A stretch of 33,687 nucleotides of DNA from NCBI RefSeq assembly GCF_006376675.1, contig NZ_VEWK01000021.1:1-33687 (forward strand). Direction: 5' to 3'. Origin of the DNA: Brucella pecoris (GTDB lineage Bacteria; Pseudomonadota; Alphaproteobacteria; Rhizobiales; Rhizobiaceae). The notes beneath the pieces are model-generated. The model worked only from the letters and a program-made list of their open reading frames with translations, did no database searches and was not told the origin of the DNA. Shown in pieces: positions 32,201-33,687 of the stretch (the first letter of the stretch is position 1; each line of letters begins with the position of its first letter). The position numbers were made by a program, and so were the translations under genes.

Positions 32201-33448
32201 GCTGTTGGGATTGGCTTCAACCAAAGACTGCGCTAGCGCAGCCTCCGCGCTGTCCTTTTCGAGTGTTATCGTGTCGCCAGTCTCGTTATCCTTCAGGGTG
32301 ACTGTACCATCGGAACCGGTGGTCATGGTGTAGCCGTTTGCAGTCACTGAGGTTGTAGTGGTTTCTTTGCCGTCTGCGCCTTTTTGACTGGTGGTTTCCG
32401 TTATCCGGCCGTTTTCATCGGTTTCGGTTCTGCTGGTCACGCCCGTCTGTGAATTGGTAACAGTCTTGGTTGTCGTGCCGGTCGCACCGTCCTTGGTTTC
32501 AACCGTTGTTACAGTATAGGACGGAGCAACCGGTCCCTGTACGCCTTCGGGAAGACTGTTGTCGTGAACCTCCTGGGTGTAGGTCGTTTCATCGCCAGTT
32601 TTGCTGTCCGTCAGGGTTATTGAAGTGGTAGTGCCGCTGGTTGTCTCCTTGATGTCGACACCGGCAGCCAGCAACTCGGCGCGGACCTGATCGGCAGACA
32701 ATCCACGTTCCTGCGCGATCTCCTCGACCGTCTTGCCATTCTCGATAGCGTTTTTTGTATCGGAAACGTTCTGGTCTGCCGTCTTTACAGTGCCCTTGTC
32801 GCCGGGCAGGCCCGGAGCCGATTGTTTCGGATCCAGCTCGACCTTTTCTCCGTCTGGACCGATTACGAAGGTTTGCGTCGTGCCATCTGGCTTTACGGTC
32901 GTTTCAACTTTCGTCCCGTTGTCATAACTGGTCTCGGTATGCGTCTCACCACTACCAAGATCATCTGTTTCTGTGGTGGTCGTCACCCCGGTCTCGGAGT
33001 CGTAGCTGGTTTCCTGCTTTTTTTCGCTTTCTGTACGAATTGGCGACGTATCAGTGTCGCCATCAGGCGTGGTCGTCACGGTGTAATGGGTGCCGTGTTG
33101 ATAATCGACATTCTCCGTAACCGTACGCCCCTGACTGTCGGTGATTGTTGTGACGCGTGTGTCACCATTCTGACCCTGGGTGACAACAATCTCGGGGGCT
33201 TTTTCTCCGCCAAGTGCAGTCATGACAGCTTCGCGCGTCATGCCTCGCTCCTGTGCGATTGTGTCGATGCTCTTGCCCTTGCCGAGATCGGCATGGATTT
33301 CGTTTGCAATCTCCGTAGGTGTTTTCTCGGTCTGTGTCGTAGAGACCGGCTTCAGATCCGGCTGCTTTTTTGCTGGCGGAGGCGGCGGGGGAGGTGGAGG
33401 TGGCGGGGGTGGCGGCGGAAACTTCCGAATAATATCAAATATTCGCAT
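26267..33448 (-). CDS. Giant 2393-residue multidomain protein with polyproline start, repeats, SH3-like and LysM domains
   Basis: No function is assigned. After MRIFDIIRKF comes a run of 15 prolines. Residues 40-420 are Thr/Glu/Asp-rich with short repeats and two copies of an IAQERG helical motif (near 60 and 242). Residues 500-1150 hold coiled, Gln/Glu-rich stretches and a domain present at least twice, with EPVEINIGDQTLKVAPDIAD and TPVEVDLGNGQTVKVAPEVAE cores. A hydrophobic, Gly/Ala-rich section is near 1240-1420. About 1590-1980 is an array of short LxxxQ repeats. More hydrophobic helices follow near 1990-2215, then a Pro/Glu hinge, an SH3-like domain (LNVREAPGVDSEKLATF, from about 2255) and a C-terminal LysM (YTAIVVDTGDNIVVIAKTNN). 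The last two suggest cell-wall contact, yet no signal peptide is visible. GGGAG before the ATG supports the start. Confidence 0.85.
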   Translation of the reverse strand: MRIFDIIRKFPPPPPPPPPPPPPPPAKKQPDLKPVSTTQTEKTPTEIANEIHADLGKGKSIDTIAQERGMTREAVMTALGGEKAPEIVVTQGQNGDTRVTTITDSQGRTVTENVDYQHGTHYTVTTTPDGDTDTSPIRTESEKKQETSYDSETGVTTTTETDDLGSGETHTETSYDNGTKVETTVKPDGTTQTFVIGPDGEKVELDPKQSAPGLPGDKGTVKTADQNVSDTKNAIENGKTVEEIAQERGLSADQVRAELLAAGVDIKETTSGTTTSITLTDSKTGDETTYTQEVHDNSLPEGVQGPVAPSYTVTTVETKDGATGTTTKTVTNSQTGVTSRTETDENGRITETTSQKGADGKETTTTSVTANGYTMTTGSDGTVTLKDNETGDTITLEKDSAEAALAQSLVEANPNSTDPAEKKEGEVTKAFAESQLADKFLEAQEKSATDATQAKDDAIDEHGIVNPADPDGPKLPGIAATPTERDGVLDPAGDPPKYGIPPGEKWIAYPVNGQWIWMHPDVAAAIQDENIALSQVTETKAQIGSDYADLNRYLLDPDYKQAVEAAQAGINEKLEPLRLQWNAVKPEGTLEDAKQLQTDAHDAHTKATEAYNAYKDGKTLLDQAIDKRVNMEYYPGRNDTVVVAADSNYNFQDEVEKGEAAWAEINDLVAQADVKNKAGDQALVDMMTLTTGSDSPPPGMLEKNQEPVEINIGDQTLKVAPDIADAYNAAGGGIDALASATSIAVQVNVTQPDGSVRTEWRWVEPQVALFKTQTDGALQLSEAYSTYYSQKSGKADYEVLENQTIAQQRERAPHQFDPDGFTDAGGKFSGKFKSAEVIQNADGQFVLEIKYEDKTLEIDITADPDDKNASDEARNGPLAQQWRDLQANSIPTSNGDQCVANPGPLAGYEQAKINVNTLLDKRVDVNIGEIDKQIEGMEAKVQEAIGQYGPGTTEPPAGLLSDNQTPVEVDLGNGQTVKVAPEVAEDLKELSGSEKLEALAGSGKPVWIEISPTQGAPKEGRWVDPRIANLQIQLGMLNQQRDQLDDVKQNIASNIDRSELLLSEPERLGTDDTDRVLLDKDEDKTLNGIFQPQFQGLQDRGFDGKFNERSGEELSDYIGETTGLTGIGDAEARDKIIDEIHNIGGDSPKVKAVPIFYVPESGETSQTTLFAIQDSAGNTKYVDANGQKFDGVKDFQENNRLFDDSGKLVIPKNLEMKEGQDGQIALDVVDARIVSAWDKVVDPVVGLVGTGAMLLSFSPLAPVAAPIAIGSGIYLGGRAVIRQADYLDHGGEWGDTESLMNVASVAMTALPVIGSSMRTFGMAARTEMSFGRSLQANFGAMRMKDSTFRLGGRTFNLQASPYAASARSYLNSGRLINVAAHGLEGTAAVLGVPMIAVTASDLLTNSDKMSGLEFTNAITGLGTGVVGTGMGVRSFTAMRPVKTGNGDESRTQPPVDATITNAAYRSPLEPDGTGPTSSINTGQTPAVKSGKAPTTIQLIDETGQPITATVLGRAPKNPENIYVTAKGGWTPRGDEPQYSNKSHSIVWDGKDAYVVPWIRGASSNHQPSAPRGPSRTQLQATAPRNIDIGQLEPKHVPWLKSNQVAGFTPKQWADFKQAGLQPYLTRNQLRGIPEGRVKYIDAGILTQNQIKSLTHGQIAAFTGPQWKAFNKSGSQTYLTKTQLSSLPDKQFKQLDMAGLDGKQVPWLSAKGQVAGMTNGQWKAFNQAGLPEYMTQGQTRAIPINRMASLNVSSLKPRQISWLTQKQWEAFNRAGQQKNLTEPQIKAISLKRVPSLGISGLEPQQFGWLSKAQFGALSTRQVHTMSGPQLRSVPESSVGLIAPRLKPEQLPELTTPQMEAITSTQKQKMSAEHKSMLEGLIFARNLTGDDITNMSPMGWKSLNEHQWQALTGDQLRAIPEKRVKHINLGALKPEQLPEFTTAQSRRFTPGQMAGLSKEQLGAFTSTQNAIFRPVQTAAIKPDLRAALNGYKPASRPVQAIARMRAAGIGDFVLTGVGTGTFAIVMPLLPANAQLAIHASSYGARAATQVLMALPIKQMDVSHPFGRTVRAVTALSYLPNQVYGGIPGTIGAPYSFSSNLSSGLFTVSNVAYGAKALREARTGQSAFTKADKYHLPSYAAGSLLPFLGGEVKPLDAAANSMFAFGSGWLWAKQRGKAGWGGNLTTADRWIYGVTFGGGLAIYSFNAFAKLFGDGEDNSIPAVDTKTEPSGEPPEIEQPEKQPEEKPEPKPQLVVIAPDGLNVREAPGVDSEKLATFHPGSLVDEKGERHTDKAGNQWALVDGFAADGTDKTGWVLADYVDIHPSGDQDSQGRFNPDLDKQGYTAIVVDTGDNIVVIAKTNNRDVSETVALNLGHITDPSLIFKGDRVYLPLQAVG
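27515..28685 (-). repeat. Array of degenerate LxxxQ-type protein repeats within the giant gene
   Basis: About 390 residues consist of recurring short units of the kind LxxxQxxxIPxxRxxxL, LxxxQxPWL and FTxxQWxAFxxAG, for example RNQLRGIPEGRVKYIDAGIL, TKTQLSSLPDKQFKQLD and GDQLRAIPEKRVKHINLGAL. Larger units of about 60-70 residues containing QWKAFN or QWEAFNRAG recur four to five times. DNA identity between units is low, so the array is old or under selection for protein pattern. Confidence 0.75.
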
Positions 33449-33503
33449 CCAACGTCTCCCAAACTGTAGATTTCAGGCCGTTCGCGCATAGCTTCCCATA
33501 CCT

Positions 33504-33520
33504 CAGACCGGATCGGTCTG
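33504..33520. promoter_or_regulatory. 17-bp palindrome upstream of the giant gene
   Basis: CAGACCG and CGGTCTG flank GAT, 56-72 bases upstream of the giant gene's ATG. It could be an operator or the stem of a leader hairpin. The rest of 33449-33687 shows no gene that I can support. Confidence 0.4.
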
Positions 33521-33687
33521 GATTGGGCCGGGCGCGAAAGCCTCCAGCATCCGCATGCTTCGGGAAATATGGTAAGGCGGTGTAGCCAGTCAGCAAAATC
33601 CACTTGGATTACTGTCCGTCGTCGAATGATTTGAGACTATTTGTGCTTTTGAAGATTGGAGTTTCCGGCTCGGTTTAGGGGTTGATT

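Noticed and set aside
33352..33603. Small minus-strand open frame overlapping the giant gene's start
   Set aside because: It overlaps the giant gene's polyproline region in another frame, is rich in Arg/Pro and has no ribosome binding site or recognisable motif.

Overview
The window looks like a chromosomal segment of an alphaproteobacterium of the Brucella/Ochrobactrum type. I infer this from the gene families (a DRL-like oxidoreductase of the kind described in Brucella, a SorC/EryD-type regulator, an isethionate/Xsc cluster, a long Prc protease), the moderate-to-high GC content and dense Shine-Dalgarno-led operons. No rRNA, tRNA, CRISPR array, IS element or phage gene was seen.

Region 1 (1-4117) is a sulfonate cluster. 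A minus-strand operon encodes an MFS transporter (iseU-like), an FAD-dependent GMC dehydrogenase (iseJ-like) and the first 24 codons of sulfoacetaldehyde acetyltransferase (xsc). A divergent IclR-type regulator follows, with a perfect 12-5-12 inverted repeat in the shared promoter region. Together these read as isethionate -> sulfoacetaldehyde -> acetyl phosphate + sulfite.

Region 2 (4283-18623, perhaps to 19442) is the most interesting part: a self-contained phosphotransferase (PTS) catabolic island. It has a galactitol-type EIIA/EIIB/EIIC, a glucitol-type EIIA/EIIBC/EIIC with a GutM protein, and its own HPr-EI fusion. A divergent operon encodes a DRL-like (DXP reductoisomerase-like, SAF-domain) oxidoreductase and an acetoin-dehydrogenase-like E1alpha/E1beta/E2 complex. 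A SorC-type regulator and two unrecognised proteins complete it. No ordinary polyol-phosphate dehydrogenase (gatD, srlD, mtlD type) is present. I infer a route in which a branched polyol such as 2-C-methyl-D-erythritol is imported as its phosphate, converted to 1-deoxy-xylulose 5-phosphate by the DRL-like enzyme running in reverse, and cleaved by the Aco-like complex to acetyl-CoA and glyceraldehyde 3-phosphate. A near-identical dyad (AGAA..ACAAATGTTC) lies in the promoters of gatC, the DRL operon and gutM, with a weaker copy beside the SorC gene, so the island is probably one regulon.

Region 3 (19639-23019) holds a periplasmic tail-specific protease (Prc) and a compact ArsR-SRPBCC-small membrane protein cassette preceded by a 30-bp near-perfect palindrome.

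Region 4 (23117-33448) holds a classical autotransporter and a 2393-residue giant protein. The giant has a 15-proline tract, Thr-rich repeats, duplicated internal domains, a long array of short LxxxQ-type repeats, hydrophobic segments, and C-terminal SH3-like and LysM domains. It has no signal peptide and no function I can assign.
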